This document shows positions 36,625-47,610 of a DNA stretch of 64,000 nucleotides, one piece after another. This stretch comes from Dillenia suffruticosa. Its lineage: Eukaryota; Streptophyta; Magnoliopsida; Dilleniales; Dilleniaceae. The notes beneath the pieces were generated by a model. It was not told where the DNA came from, did no database searches, and saw nothing but the letters and a program-made list of their open reading frames with translations. Position 1 is the stretch's first letter, and the number at the start of each line of letters is the position of its first letter. Location: assembly GCA_033439265.1 (NCBI GenBank), contig JAVTVX010000012.1:33172261-33236260 (forward strand). Direction: 5' to 3'. The position numbers were made by a program, and so were the translations under genes.

Positions 36625-37690
36625 CTAATCAAACTCTGTTTCCCTTTTCACCAAAAAAAAAAAAAAAAAAAAAAAGAAAACCTTTGTTTCCCTTGGTTGA
36701 CAAAGATGAAGATCACTAGTCACGTAAGGTTGCATCCCTTTCAATTTGACCAGGCTTGGGGGAATAAGAAAGACGGTCTCTGCAAACTTTTTCCCCTCCG
36801 GTGCTTCCGAAGTGTCATCAATGGCCTTCGATTCAACTATGTAGTACATAATGCGCTTCTTATCAATCAAGAACAGCACAACCCCATCCTGAAACAGGAG
36901 AGGCACTGCATCTCCTGCATTTTGTACTTCAACCCCAAAGTTGAGCGGAATAATTATAGGCTTTTTGCTCCACTTATGTCTCTTGTGATCTTCCAACACC
37001 AAGACAATGAGATCATCCTTCACCACAGTTGCAAATGCCAGATAACCTTCCCAAGCTATGGCTCGAACTCTTCCCCATTCCGAAAACAAACCTCGTGGCA
37101 CAATTGTGCTTGTAAAACAGTCCGTCACGTCTCTATATCAAGTGACATCACTTGCTTCAAAGGTTCAGTTCTATTCTTTATCTGTCTTATGCAGTGAACG
37201 GTGGCTATACATCTGTGTAACAATCCACTCTAGAGATGAAAAATGTACAGGGAGAGAGATAGAAAGAGAAGAGAGGGAAAGAGCTATTAAGAGATAGAGA
37301 GTGAAAGACCAAGAACAATATCATTTCTATTTTATGAGATTCGAATTTGAATTTATTACAAAGGGAAGTCTCTGATTACTCACTAATTATTAATTAATTT
37401 TTCTAATCATTTAATCACTCAACATTAATTTCTTAACTTTTTAATTGAAACTATCAAAACTATTGATTAATATTTTTAAGTATGATTAATTACTAATGAT
37501 TGTTGTTACAACATGACAAACCTAACCTCAGGCTTTTCATCAAGGTCATGCAACTTGGGGATAACGAGGGGTCTCTCTCTCCACCACAAGTTGTAATTAA
37601 AGAAACTAATAGGAGCAGTTCAAGGATTTTAGACGCTGATGAGTTACAGCTTTCTAGAGTTCCAATATTAGAAGACTTCAATTTCTAATC
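36625..37690 (-). pseudogene. F-box-associated-like protein pseudogene, copy B
   Basis: The best frame (37128-36625) encodes WGRVRAIAWEGYLAFATVV, LIVLVLEDHKRHKWSKKP, VPLLFQDGVVLFLIDKKR, ESKAIDDTSEAPEGKKFAE and LVKLKGMQP. It then runs into an A-tract (T-run on the coding strand) at about 36653-36675. Upstream pieces (37500-37600) read RPLVIPKLHDLDEKPEV. The frame is less damaged than copy A, but no start or F-box motif could be joined to it. The 37128 start is not ATG, so I treat it as a remnant. Confidence 0.4.
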
Positions 37691-37961
37691 CAAGTTTTCC
37701 CACTTTTGCTTAAAAAATGGTGCAGAAAAAGTCTCTCACCAACTAGTTAAAACCCGATAACTAGCCAAGGCGGAGGCTGTAATTTTTTTTTTTTTTTTCC
37801 TTTCATTTTACCCCAGACATTGAGATGGGACCCACATGGGGACGTATTAAAATTGTGACATGCCTCCTAAGCTTTATCATAACTTTTTTGCATTTTAAAC
37901 AACATCAGTGGACGAAACACTTGACAAACGGCAGGGATTTAATTCTACGTCGTGGATATAA

Positions 37962-38750
37962 TTGGGTCTCACCCTCTTGGGCCTAATAGAAGTTGGGGTT
38001 TTGTTGCCTTCCTCAGTAATTGGCCCGCGCAAGCCTGATTCGACCCGCTTGAGAAGGGGTTGTGCAAACTTCATACACCCTCTCTATGCAGCCAATTTAT
38101 CGAAAGAAGCTTTGCGATCTTGGAGGGCTTCCGGTGTAGGGGAGAGGCCAGCTATGAAAAGGATTAAGTGGGATCCTCCTCACACAGGCTCCTTCAAGCT
38201 TAATACAGACGGTGCAGTAGCTCAATCCTCTGGAAAAGCCAGTGCAGGAGGCATCATCAGAAACAGCAACGGTGATTGGGTTACAGGTTTCACTCTTAAT
38301 ATTGGCAGGTCTGAAGTTCTTCTCACTGAACTCTGGGGTCTGAGAGAAGGCCTTCATCTTGCCAAACGGCATGGCCTCAATCCTCTAGAGGTGGAGCTGG
38401 ACTCTGCAGTCCTGGTTGGCCTTCTTCTCAAGCAAACGGATCCTGATCATCCTCTCTCCTTCATTCTCCAAGAATGCAAAGAGCTGCTGTGTTCTCTGAA
38501 CATAAGCATCATCAGACATGTCCTTCGGGAAGCCAATGTGTGTGCTGACCATTTGGCTCAGCTGGGTCAGCAAAGTGCAGATGGCCTGATTGAGCTAAGA
38601 GACCCTCCTCCGTCTCTGCGTCGCCTCATGTGGGAAGACTGTATGGGTCTGGAGAGGACCAGGGGTGTAACCTCTCTCTCCACCTAAGGTTTCTCCGCTC
38701 TGGTGTTTTGTTTGCTTCCTTCTTTCCCAGTACCAAAAAAAAAATGTTTG
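37962..38750 (+). mobile_element. 5'-truncated LINE with intact RNase H domain
   Basis: The frame opens after a TAA at 37959 and runs 241 codons to 38687 with no internal stop and no ATG near its beginning. It encodes a LINE-type ribonuclease H (RVT_3) domain: WDPPHTGSFKLNTDGA (first Asp), LLTELWGLREG (Glu), VELDSAVLVGLL (Asp), LREANVCADHLAQLG (last Asp). All four acidic catalytic positions are present. The stop is followed by a T-rich stretch and an A-run at about 38734-38743, the usual 3' end of a plant L1-like element. The reverse transcriptase part is missing. Most likely a truncated insertion; a domesticated RNase H gene is possible but less likely. Confidence 0.65.
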
Positions 38751-39534
38751 GCCTGACTAAGCTTGCGTTCCGAAACTTTTTGGTAGACCCAAACTAGGTA
38801 CAGCCAAGGACCGCCCGCCTTGCTCGTCCTACTCTCATTTTCTTCCCCAGTAAGCAAAGAATTACAAATGAATAGGATCAATATTTGCTAGTAGATATAG
38901 GATGTCGTCTATCATTTCAGATAATTCTTGAAAAGGATTATCAATTCCAAACCTTTCATGTATATTATTACTCCTCTAAAAATTTCCCTTTCTTAGAGCC
39001 CCTTTTCCCTCCATCGTCATCAGTGGTTTTTTTTTTTTTTTTTTTTGGCTCTAAATCATATCCTCTTCCATGTTTAATGATGAGAGAATTTAGAGAATGT
39101 TTAGTAATTGGATTATATAAAAACATTAATGGACCTAAAATTTTGGATCATGTTAATTTCAAACATAAACCTAAAAGGACATCTCGATTCATATGTTGGT
39201 GTTAAATTTTATTTTTTACTATATTTACATAAAACTAAACCAAAATAATAAATAAAAAAGGTAATAATAGTATTTATTAAACGAATTTGATCTTGATAAA
39301 AGTTTTATATTGATCGTCAATCTATCACAACTCTCTTCTTTTATCCGAATTTGAGATTGATGTGGTAAAAAAATATAAGAGGAGTTATTCACAAAAAACT
39401 TAAAAGAATTTTTAGATATCGCTATTATTAATAGACTTGGTTGATGATTTTAATATAACAACAAAAAATCGAGATTTAATCTCAATAATTTGAGATCGTC
39501 CATTTGAAAGATAAATATGAAGATAATTAAAAAG

Positions 39535-39683
39535 AAAATAAATAAATGAATACAAAAATAAATGAATAAAAAAAATAAATATAAAAATAAATCAAAATAA
39601 ATAAATAAATAAATCAATACTCAAAATCAAAAATCAAAAATCAAAAATAAATAAATAAATATATATATATATATATATATATA
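39535..39683. repeat. AAAT/AAATC/AT microsatellite block
   Basis: Consecutive short-unit runs: AATAAATG-type, (AAAT)n, three AAAAATC units, (AAAT)n again and then (AT)n at about 39659-39681. Simple sequence by inspection. Confidence 0.85.
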
Positions 39684-39689
39684 CATCTA

Positions 39690-39870
39690 AAATGTGATAG
39701 TTTAACTTATGCGGATTTTTCTATACCACTCATTTCTATTCAATATTATCTTTTCGTTTAAACTCTTAACTATCATGTATTTACAAATAAATTGTATCCA
39801 AATTTATATCCTCTATATTTAAATTCTCAATTTTTCTAACCGGTGCGTTCGTGAGTCTTTTTAGCACATT
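39690..39870. repeat. Dispersed repeat, copy I
   Basis: Shares ordered words with 50660-50840: CACTCATTTCTATT followed by AA.ATTATyTTTTC, then after about 100 bases a CTAACCGGTGC word. Similarity is moderate, with the same spacing. Both copies follow an A-rich simple-sequence block. The family is not recognised. Confidence 0.45.
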
Positions 39871-40500
39871 GATTGATAATTTTAATACAACCTTTAAAAA
39901 ACTGCGAATGATTCATGTGTTTGGAGAATCTAACATATGTTCAAATACATCGGCAAAGATAGATCTTAAGGAGTATATCATTATTTGGTACCACAATTTC
40001 TTTTTTGATAATTTTGATTCATTGTGATTTTATTTTTATTTTGGTTTATATTTAAAATTTATCAAGTAGTAAAATTTATCGATATTATCAAAAAATAAAA
40101 TAAAATAAAATTGAAGAGGTGAGACTTAGGAACGAGGGGAAACCATACTCAAACTCTTAATATTTATTATATGCAATAATTTAGTATTACTTAATTAATA
40201 TTTGCCTATGTGTTATGTAAATCTCCCAAAAGTTTGTTACTCTTCAGTAATCACATTATAATCATTTAGGTCACAACCATAAAACACAATTTGTAAAAAA
40301 ATAATAAATAATAAATAAATAATAAACCCTTAATTCTACATCGGGAAATTCATCCTCACAAGGGCATTTTTGGTAATTATGCTCGGAACTACAGTTCCAT
40401 TTGAGAACAACATTCTTCTATATTTCCTGCTCTCCTAGACTCGTTCCAAAGGCAAAACCCAAGAAAACCCAACCGATTTCGCATCTTCAGAAGCTAAAAC

Positions 40501-40791
40501 ATGGGGATTTTGTCATGGTGGAGAGGGGACAAGAAGGCTCCGGAGTCCAAACCCACTCAAAAACCCATTTCTAAACCGCAGAATCCGACCGAAGTTCCAG
40601 GCATGAGCGGTGCCGTGGAGGTTCCTCGAGCGGATGAAATCACGGTTTTCGAATTCGGGTCGGTTTCCGCTTCTGCCGATAAGGTTACTCTCGCAGGATT
40701 CTGCCCCGTCTCTGACGAGCTCGAGCCTTGCCGGTGGGAGATCCTTCAGGCGACGGATTCTGATGCTCCACAGTTTCGGATTGTGTTCTGA
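40501..40791 (+). CDS. Small conserved-looking plant protein, function unknown
   Basis: Single-exon ATG frame of 96 aa: MGILSWWRGD, a Lys/Pro/Ser-rich linker, then an apparent globular C-terminal half with GAVEVPRADEITVFEFGSV, DKVTLAGFCPV, LEPCRWEI and the end APQFRIVF. GC content is well above the flanks, and the ATG follows a leader with AAAAC context. I associate this pattern with an uncharacterised plant protein of similar length but know of no function. Gly2 would suit N-myristoylation, though the following residues are only partly favourable. No membrane segment is evident. The 3' flank is long and non-coding and may hold UTR introns. Confidence 0.65.
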   Translation: MGILSWWRGDKKAPESKPTQKPISKPQNPTEVPGMSGAVEVPRADEITVFEFGSVSASADKVTLAGFCPVSDELEPCRWEILQATDSDAPQFRIVF

Positions 40792-43700
40792 ATGTCAATC
40801 TCGTGTTTGTGTTTTTTGTGTAAGACAATTTTATAACCCTTTTCTGAGTTTGAGTTTAGTTGTTGAACTGAAAGTGAAAAGGGTTTTATTTTTTACTATG
40901 ATCGACTTGGGGAAAAAACTGTGAAAATTTTAGTAACCCCATGGGCTGTTACGACCTTTTGTGAATTGAGTTTAGTTTCGGAATTGGGAGAAGGGTTTTC
41001 TTTGTGGATTACTCGGATCAACTTTGAATTTTAAAAAAAAAAGGCAAATGAACAACTTTCTATTATTATGCATTTGTTGGAGTTGCTTGGCCTTTGCTTG
41101 TTTGTGTTTATGCTTGTTGAGTGGATTCTGATGCAACCTGGTCTCGGATAGTGTTCTTATGTTTGTGCTTTTGTAAGTGATATGATGACTCTTTGGTGAG
41201 TTTACCTGTGGAATTGAATTTGAAACAGGGTTTCGTTTGTTACTTTATTCACTACTTGGAAGGAAAAAAATGAGAAATTTATTACCCATGATTTTTTTTT
41301 TTTGTATAATGCTGCTTGTTTGTACTTATTAATCTGATTTTGGGCGTCTTAGTGTTTAGATGTTGTGTTCTTCAAGTGAAATTATTTCATGACCCTTATA
41401 CTGAGTTGAGTTTTCTTATGTGGAAATTGAAGGAAAGGATTTTGGTCGTTTTCCTATTTAAATTGGGAGTAAATGAAGCTTTTGCTTGTACCACCCATGT
41501 TTTGGTTTTGCTTGTGTTGCTTGTTTTCGTTATGCAAATTTGTGGGGTTCTTCAGGCACGGAATTTTAATTAACCCTAGTTTGGAACAGTCATTTGATAT
41601 GAGTTGTTAAGGTGAGTTAATTTCATGGTGAACTTGGTGTTTGAAAAAGGGCTTCACTTATTATTGTGAAAATTACAAATTTTATAGTCACGCATACTTT
41701 TGGTTTGGTTGATGGTCTGGATTTGTGGGGTTGACATCTGCTCTAGAAGTCCAGGTTTTATCAATTGAAAAGTTGGATTCGGTGATTGGATCAAACATGC
41801 AACTTTCAGAGATGTGGTTTTTGATCTATGATTGTGACAGAGATTAAGACCCTTTTATTACTAGTTCAATTGCAGGGTTTTGTTTCTGTTTTGTGGTTAA
41901 CTTGGGGAAGGGGGAAGAGACTTGGGTGCTACCGAATTTTATATATATATTTTTTGTGTTGCTTCTTGATAGTTGTTAGGTGGATTTTTGGGGTTCTTAG
42001 GAGATGGATAGATTACAATTTGCTGCAGCTACATGTTGATTAGAAAAATCATGAGCCATTTGTTGAATCAATTTTGGTGGTGCAATTGAAATTGGAAAGC
42101 TTGTTTTGTTTGTTCCATGGATGAACATCCGAAAAATGAGACTTTGGTTTGATTTGTGTTGCTTGTTAACTTTGTTTGTTGGGTTTATTATCTGCTTTAG
42201 TAGTGCAGGGTTTTTCAATTGAATATTTGGTTATTGAGGGTGAGGGGAATGGAACGAAACATGCCACTCTAGGGGTAGGTTTATGGCTGGTTTCTATTTG
42301 TGCAATTGAGACACTTTTCTAACTTAAATTTACTGATCAAACTGAAAGCGAAAAGTGAGATTAAGTGAATTGTAAGTGAATAAGATGCTTTTATTTGTTT
42401 TGTGACGTTGGCGGCCAATGTCTAAATTCTGCTCTTGGAGGAACCATCAATCTAGTATGTTCATTTCATCTGATTATTTGATTATGGCACTTTTTGTTGC
42501 AGAATTAGTTTTGTGGTAATCTGGATCTTGCTCTCCTAAAGGCTTGTGTCTTGCACAAGGTTCATTCTTTGTTTAAGACCCCTACTATCTCATTTTCCTT
42601 TCACCATCTTTTGGCACCATTGGCCATAATTCTAGCTCTACCCCTTATATGGTTTCTTGTCTGTTTAAGCTTCCTTAGAACATATTTGTTGCATTAAGTT
42701 CATTGAGATGGCTTGAGATTGTATTTCCCCATTTGTCCTTGCCTTTTTATTGAAGATTATCCAAATATTGGAGATTCAGGTTCCTTATATCTTGTTGTAG
42801 GTTTATTATGTGCTCATTTTTAAAGGCTGTTGCCATAATCCCTTTCCTTATTTTTCAGGTGTGCTGTTGAAATTTGGCTTCTCATTCACTATAGCAAGTA
42901 CCCTAACACTTTCTGCCATAATTCACGGATGCTGTGAGTCGAAGTCCTGTTTTATGTAACTTATGTCTCTTGCTACCAATTAGTTTTGTCATTGCAAGTT
43001 GAGACTTGAGTAGGAAATGAGCTTGGATCATCATGCTTCTTGGAATATGTACTATGGTTCTTCTTGTATTAGTTTTGAGCAGTTCTCTTCTTTATCCATG
43101 AGGTTTCGTCCAAAATGTTCTATATGCAAATAGACCTGTGCATGAACTTGGCCTACCCTTCAAGTGCTCAAGGCCTAATTGGGTCTGGCATGCTTCGTCC
43201 GAAAGTAAAATTCCTGTCACCTAAAAAATCTTGATTTCCCCTTATTTTGCATATCCATTCACATAATTTGTCCTTCTCAAAATGTATTTCTCAAAATGTA
43301 ACGCCTGTGTATGTTCAATGGCGTAGTCAGACTGAGTTTGGATATTTGTTATGTTTGACTTAAGCTTTGCCCGAATCAGTCAGGCTCTGCCCAATACCGC
43401 ATCCAGATACAAGCATGGTTGCATACTGCGGGACCGTGGTAGGGTTTGATGGATGACCCTTTTTTCCATGGATGATTCATATATTTGGGGGGGCGGGGGG
43501 GGGGGGCATGGATTTAAGAAGCATTACTTGCACCCGTTTTTCTTGGTTCTAGCATAGCGTTGCCTTAAAATCCTTCAAATCTAATTGTAAAATATGCAAT
43601 AAATTTCTTGTGCAGCTACTGGAAGCCAGTTGGGGGCACCATTGGCATGTGAACCTGAATACCATTCAACAAATTATAAAAAGGACCTATTTTCTCTTTC

Positions 43701-44400
43701 TTTTAATTTTCATCGAGGAGTGTTATCTATGTGTTTATAAAAAGTGGAAAAAAAAAAGGTATATTAGAAGTGAGACTCGGGAGCTACTTCAGACACCTTT
43801 TCTTTTCTCTTTTATTTTTTTTTGGGGGGGGGGGGGTGGGGTTGACCCAAGGCCTCAAAACAGGACCCAGAGCAAACAACAAATCGTCCTTTCCTGAAAT
43901 GGTCCTGATGCTGGTTAAAGCAATGAAGACACATAATGGAAGGACACAAACTCCTAAACAATCAAGGCCCATAAAGGGCAGACATAGAAACAATGCATAG
44001 GCCACCTTCTTGTAGATCAGATCTTCAACTACTTCCAATGAAAGACTTACGACCAACTTCACCCATAACACGTTGAATACAGTCGATCTTTAATAATCGT
44101 ATTCAAAAACTCACTGCCCGGATCGGAGACAAGTAAAACTAACAAAATCAGCGCGCGTCGGCACCAGCAAATCAGAGGAAGCCTGACCCTACTGTCACTG
44201 GTCGGACCCAAAAAACACAAGAACCTTCAACTATCTTTTGATTTTCAGATTTTCTCACCCAAATTAACACCTTTAAACTGCTATCGAAAATCAACAACTT
44301 GTTAGCGAAAATCACCCTTGTAGACTCTTATTTTGTGTGGCTGCCACTCTGGTTGAGGGATAATGAAAGAATGATGGGAGATTCTCCCCTGACACACAGA

Positions 44401-44610
44401 TTTTTTTTTTAATTATATCAATCGATATATTAAAATAATTTTCTGATTAATTCGATCTGAGATTTACAGTGATCTATTTAGGGGTATTCTCTTAACATAG
44501 TCTGTTTCGTGTTAAGTTATGAGTCGAATTTAAGATATTGATTAAGAGATTTAATATCATATTTTACTAAACCAATCGACACAGATATCGCTAGGCCAAA
44601 CATCAGCAAA
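44401..44610 (-). mobile_element. SINE-like element, copy 5
   Basis: Minus strand: tRNA-like head GTCGATTGGTTTAGTAAAA, a CTCTTAATCAATATC segment, a B-box-like AAATTCGACTC, then ATCGAATTAATCAG and the tail (T-run at 44401-44410). The head shows the A-box-like TTGGTTTAG. Strongly diverged, but the element order agrees with copy 3. Confidence 0.4.
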
Positions 44611-44849
44611 TGCAAGTTGAGAGAGTGGCTATGATCCCCCTTACACTCGTTAACTGAAAGGTTATTTATCACTCTTTCACTACCTTCTAAAAATTATTAA
44701 AAATTTTTTAACACTAAATAAATAGTTGGTTGACGGTTATACTTACTGATTTGGGGAAAATAAAAGAACAATGCTTACTAGTAAAATTCACTATTTTATC
44801 TTATTTATTATGGTATTTATATATTTTTTTAGTAAATATATAATTGATT

Positions 44850-45015
44850 ATCGATAGACAATTGATCTGGTAAAATAAAAGTGTTAGATCTCTTTATTAA
44901 GAATTCGAATTCGAGACTTGAAAATGAATAAAATCATGTTGGGAGAACTCTCCCAAAATGGAGTTGATTTCACCTCGACTGGATTAATAGGAACAAAACT
45001 CCGGAAAACAATAGT
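44850..45015 (+). mobile_element. SINE-like element, copy 6
   Basis: Plus strand: CAATTGATCTGGTAAAATAA head, CTCTTTATTAAGAATTCG, B-box-like GAATTCGAGACTTG, GTTGGGAGAACTCTCCC, and CTCGACTGGATTAATAGG. It shares the GTTGGGAGA and GGATTAATmrGG body words with copy 3; no clear poly-A tail remains. Confidence 0.4.
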
Positions 45016-45430
45016 GAACACAATCTAGGGCACCAAAAAAATATATATATTTATTTGCTTAACATTTTTCCGGTTTAAAATAAATCTAAAGTTAAAAATT
45101 AAGTCAAAATGATTTTTCAAAAACTGTTTAAATAGTTACTTTTTTAATTAAAAAAAAAATAGAGGAGGTTTTGCCTGGGTTTTTTAATAAAAATGTTAGT
45201 GCAGATGAAATTATATTTAAGTATTTCAACTATTACAATTCTATCACATACATAAATATTTAAAAGAAAAACTCCAACTATTTTGGAAAATATAAATGAC
45301 TAATTTATTTTATTTTTTATGAATTTAAGAAAAACTCCAACTATTTCAACTATTTTTTTTAAAAAAATATGAATTTATGAATATTTATAATATTTATGAA
45401 TTTGAATTATTTATGTCTTATTTATGAATA

Positions 45431-45534
45431 TTTTATAATTATTTATAAAATTGTTTATTTTATAATTATTTATAAAATTGTTTATTTTATAATTATTTAT
45501 AAAATTGTTTATTTTATAAATTATTTATAAAATT
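45431..45534. repeat. Tandem repeat, 27-bp unit, about four copies
   Basis: A unit containing TTTTATAATTATTTATAAAA plus TTGTTTA is repeated head to tail with near-identity; the last copy is partial. Pure A/T-rich satellite-like DNA upstream of the GeBP-like gene. Confidence 0.8.
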
Positions 45535-45993
45535 TTAATGTCAATTATCATTTATTCTAATTTTACTAAATTTATAAATCATAAAATAGCTTTTCAATTT
45601 TAAATCTCTTATCTTTTATACAAACTTATAAATTAAAATAAAAATTTTTAATAAAAAATTAGGTCAAACATATTCTAATAGCAGACTCAATTGTATTAAT
45701 ATTTTTAATAATTCTGAAAAAGGAAAAAGAAAAAGTAAAAATACTGGAAATTCGAAAAGATTCGAATTTCAAACCGCAGACATGCGTGTGTCCGAACCAC
45801 GGCAATAAAAATTGTTGACGCAATCGGGCGTACGGAATTTATCTCCCCACATTAACTTGCACGGACCTCAGCATCACCAGAGTAAAACCCTCGCCGTGTT
45901 GTCCTTTCGCCTCTTCCCCTTCACGCGCTATTGTCCCTGGCAAACCCTAAATTTTCTCAGAACCCTAATTCTCTCTCTCTCTCTCTCTCTTCA

Positions 45994-47277
45994 ATGGCGC
46001 CGAAGCGTCCAGCCGTGGAAGTGCTGCCACCGGCCAATTCTTTGTCGGAAGAAGAATCATCTGAAGAAGAAATCAAGGAACAAGAAGAACCAGAACGAGA
46101 ACAAGAAGAAAAAGAATCAGAATCTGCATCCGAAGAAGAAGCGGAAGAAGAAGAAGAAGAAGGGGAAGAAGACGAAGACGAAGACGAAGACGAAGACGAA
46201 GAAGACGAAGACGAAGAAGGAGAGAAAGCTTCTGCTCCTCCACCACCACCGCCACCTCCATCTTCTTCAAAGAAGAAGCCCTCGAAAAAGAAGACCACCG
46301 TCCGACCACAATCGTCATACTCAGCTGACGGAGCAGATGAAAGCGAAGAAGAAGAATCCGACGATTCTGATACGGAGAATCCTCGGAAGATCGCTGCAAT
46401 TCTTGATCCAAGCGTGAAGCCTCTCGCCTCGAAACCGATGGAAGAAACTTCAAAGTCGAAGAAGAAGGTGAATGAGACTCCTGTGAAGAGAACTGCTGAG
46501 AATGACAAAGAGAAAAAGGATTCGAAGAAGGCTAAAACTGACGAAGCTGCAACCCCGAAGAAGCCACCGTTTGTTCGGATTTGGAGTGAGGATGATGAGA
46601 TCGCAATTCTCAAGGGTCTGTCTGAGTATAGTTCGAAAAAAAGGGCGGACCCGTTTCAGGATATGAATGGATTTCATGAATTTGTCAAGAAAAGTCTGCG
46701 TGCTGATGTGAGTAAGAGTCAATTGATGGATAAGATTAGGAGGTTGAAGAAGAAGTTTAAGGACAATGTGGGTAAGGGGAAGAATGGCGAGGATCCAGTT
46801 TTCACAAAACCCCATGATGAGAAGGCCTTTATGTTGTCGAAAAAGATTTGGGGAGGTGAGGTAGAGAAGAGCAGTGGCTCTGTTGAGACGAAGAAGGCTA
46901 ATGGGAAAACCCCAAAGGGTGCGAAATCAAAGGGTTCGAAGAAGACTGCTGAGAGTCCGAAGGATGAGGAGATGCGGGACGTGCCTGATAAAGAAGAGAA
47001 TGGGCTGGAGACACAGAACAATTCAGAGGATCCTGTATGTTTGAGTCAGTTGATTAAGCATAGTAGGAGATTGGGTGTTCCGGGTCTGGATGAGAGTTTA
47101 ATGAAAGAAGGAATGGAGCTGATTTCAAGGTCAAAAAAGAATGAATGGGAGGAGAAATGGAGGAGCCTGGAGGTTGACGAAATTGAGATTTTCATGAAGA
47201 GGTTGGAATTGATACGCGAGCAGGCGAAGCTGGTACACATGGCGCTTAAGTCTAAAATCATCAGTAATATGAATTAG
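45994..47277 (+). CDS. GeBP/STOREKEEPER-type transcription factor (DUF573)
   Basis: Intronless gene of 427 aa for a plant-specific nuclear factor of the GeBP/GPL/STKL family, linked to trichome, cytokinin or sugar responses depending on the member. The N-terminal part (residues about 18-75) is an extreme Glu/Asp run, then an octaproline run and Lys-rich nuclear-localisation-type stretches. The DUF573 DNA-binding domain is at about 193-285: FVRIWSEDDEIAILKGL, DVSKSQLMDKIRRLKKKF, HDEKAFMLSKKIWG. The C-terminal helical region (about 349-427: LMKEGMELI, WRSLEVDEIEIFMKRLELI) contains a leucine-zipper-like dimerisation segment, as in this family. The ATG at 45994 directly follows a (CT)n leader; the open frame extends upstream but without ATG. 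The acidic tract is encoded by a GAAGAC/GAAGAA near-repeat and may vary in length. Confidence 0.92.
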   Translation: MAPKRPAVEVLPPANSLSEEESSEEEIKEQEEPEREQEEKESESASEEEAEEEEEEGEEDEDEDEDEDEEDEDEEGEKASAPPPPPPPPSSSKKKPSKKKTTVRPQSSYSADGADESEEEESDDSDTENPRKIAAILDPSVKPLASKPMEETSKSKKKVNETPVKRTAENDKEKKDSKKAKTDEAATPKKPPFVRIWSEDDEIAILKGLSEYSSKKRADPFQDMNGFHEFVKKSLRADVSKSQLMDKIRRLKKKFKDNVGKGKNGEDPVFTKPHDEKAFMLSKKIWGGEVEKSSGSVETKKANGKTPKGAKSKGSKKTAESPKDEEMRDVPDKEENGLETQNNSEDPVCLSQLIKHSRRLGVPGLDESLMKEGMELISRSKKNEWEEKWRSLEVDEIEIFMKRLELIREQAKLVHMALKSKIISNMN

Positions 47278-47574
47278 AATCCTTTAATTGGTAAGTGGTT
47301 TTGCAATTGGTGGAGTTGTATTTTTTATCGAACCTTGGATCTTTACCTGGGTATCTGCACTAGCAACCTGGTTGGTTGCCCTTTTTGATTAAGCTTGTAT
47401 AAGTTTCACATTTTCTTGTATCTTCCCATTTGCTTAAATTTCACTTTAAGTCTTCTAGTTTCCTTAATTTGCTCCAGACTTTGCTTTTTTGATTGCATAG
47501 GAAGTAATAAGGTTATAACAGTCTGCCCGTATGTTACGAATTAGGGTTTCGAGGGGAGTTCATTTGGGTGAGAT

Positions 47575-47610
<36 letters not shown>

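Larger units (their letters stand above)
38751..40500. other. AT-rich intergenic region
   Basis: No gene seen. It contains a T-run at about 39028-39047, the A/T microsatellite block and one copy of a dispersed repeat (both annotated separately). The last 100 bases, C-richer (TCCTGCTCTCC...), are probably the leader of the small gene at 40501. Confidence 0.5.
40792..45990. other. Long non-coding stretch after the small gene
   Basis: 40.8-43.6 kb is T-rich, without stop-free coding frames of note. It resembles 3' UTR or intron sequence of the 40.5-kb gene (for example pyrimidine tract/acceptor-like sites near 42855). G-runs occur at about 43490-43507 and 43826-43838. 44.4-45.0 kb carries two SINE-like copies, and 45431-45534 is a tandem repeat. 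The stretch before 45990 is the leader of the GeBP-like gene. Confidence 0.5.

Noticed and set aside
43600-44100. Possible exon or retroelement near the G-rich run
   Set aside because: Frames are driven by the homopolymer and give no recognisable protein on either strand.
45957-46613. Long minus-strand frame (218 codons, Ser-rich) opposite the GeBP-like gene
   Set aside because: It is the antisense reading of the Glu/Asp repeat (GAA/GAC read as TTC/GTC/CTT or TCT/TCG); no independent start or family.
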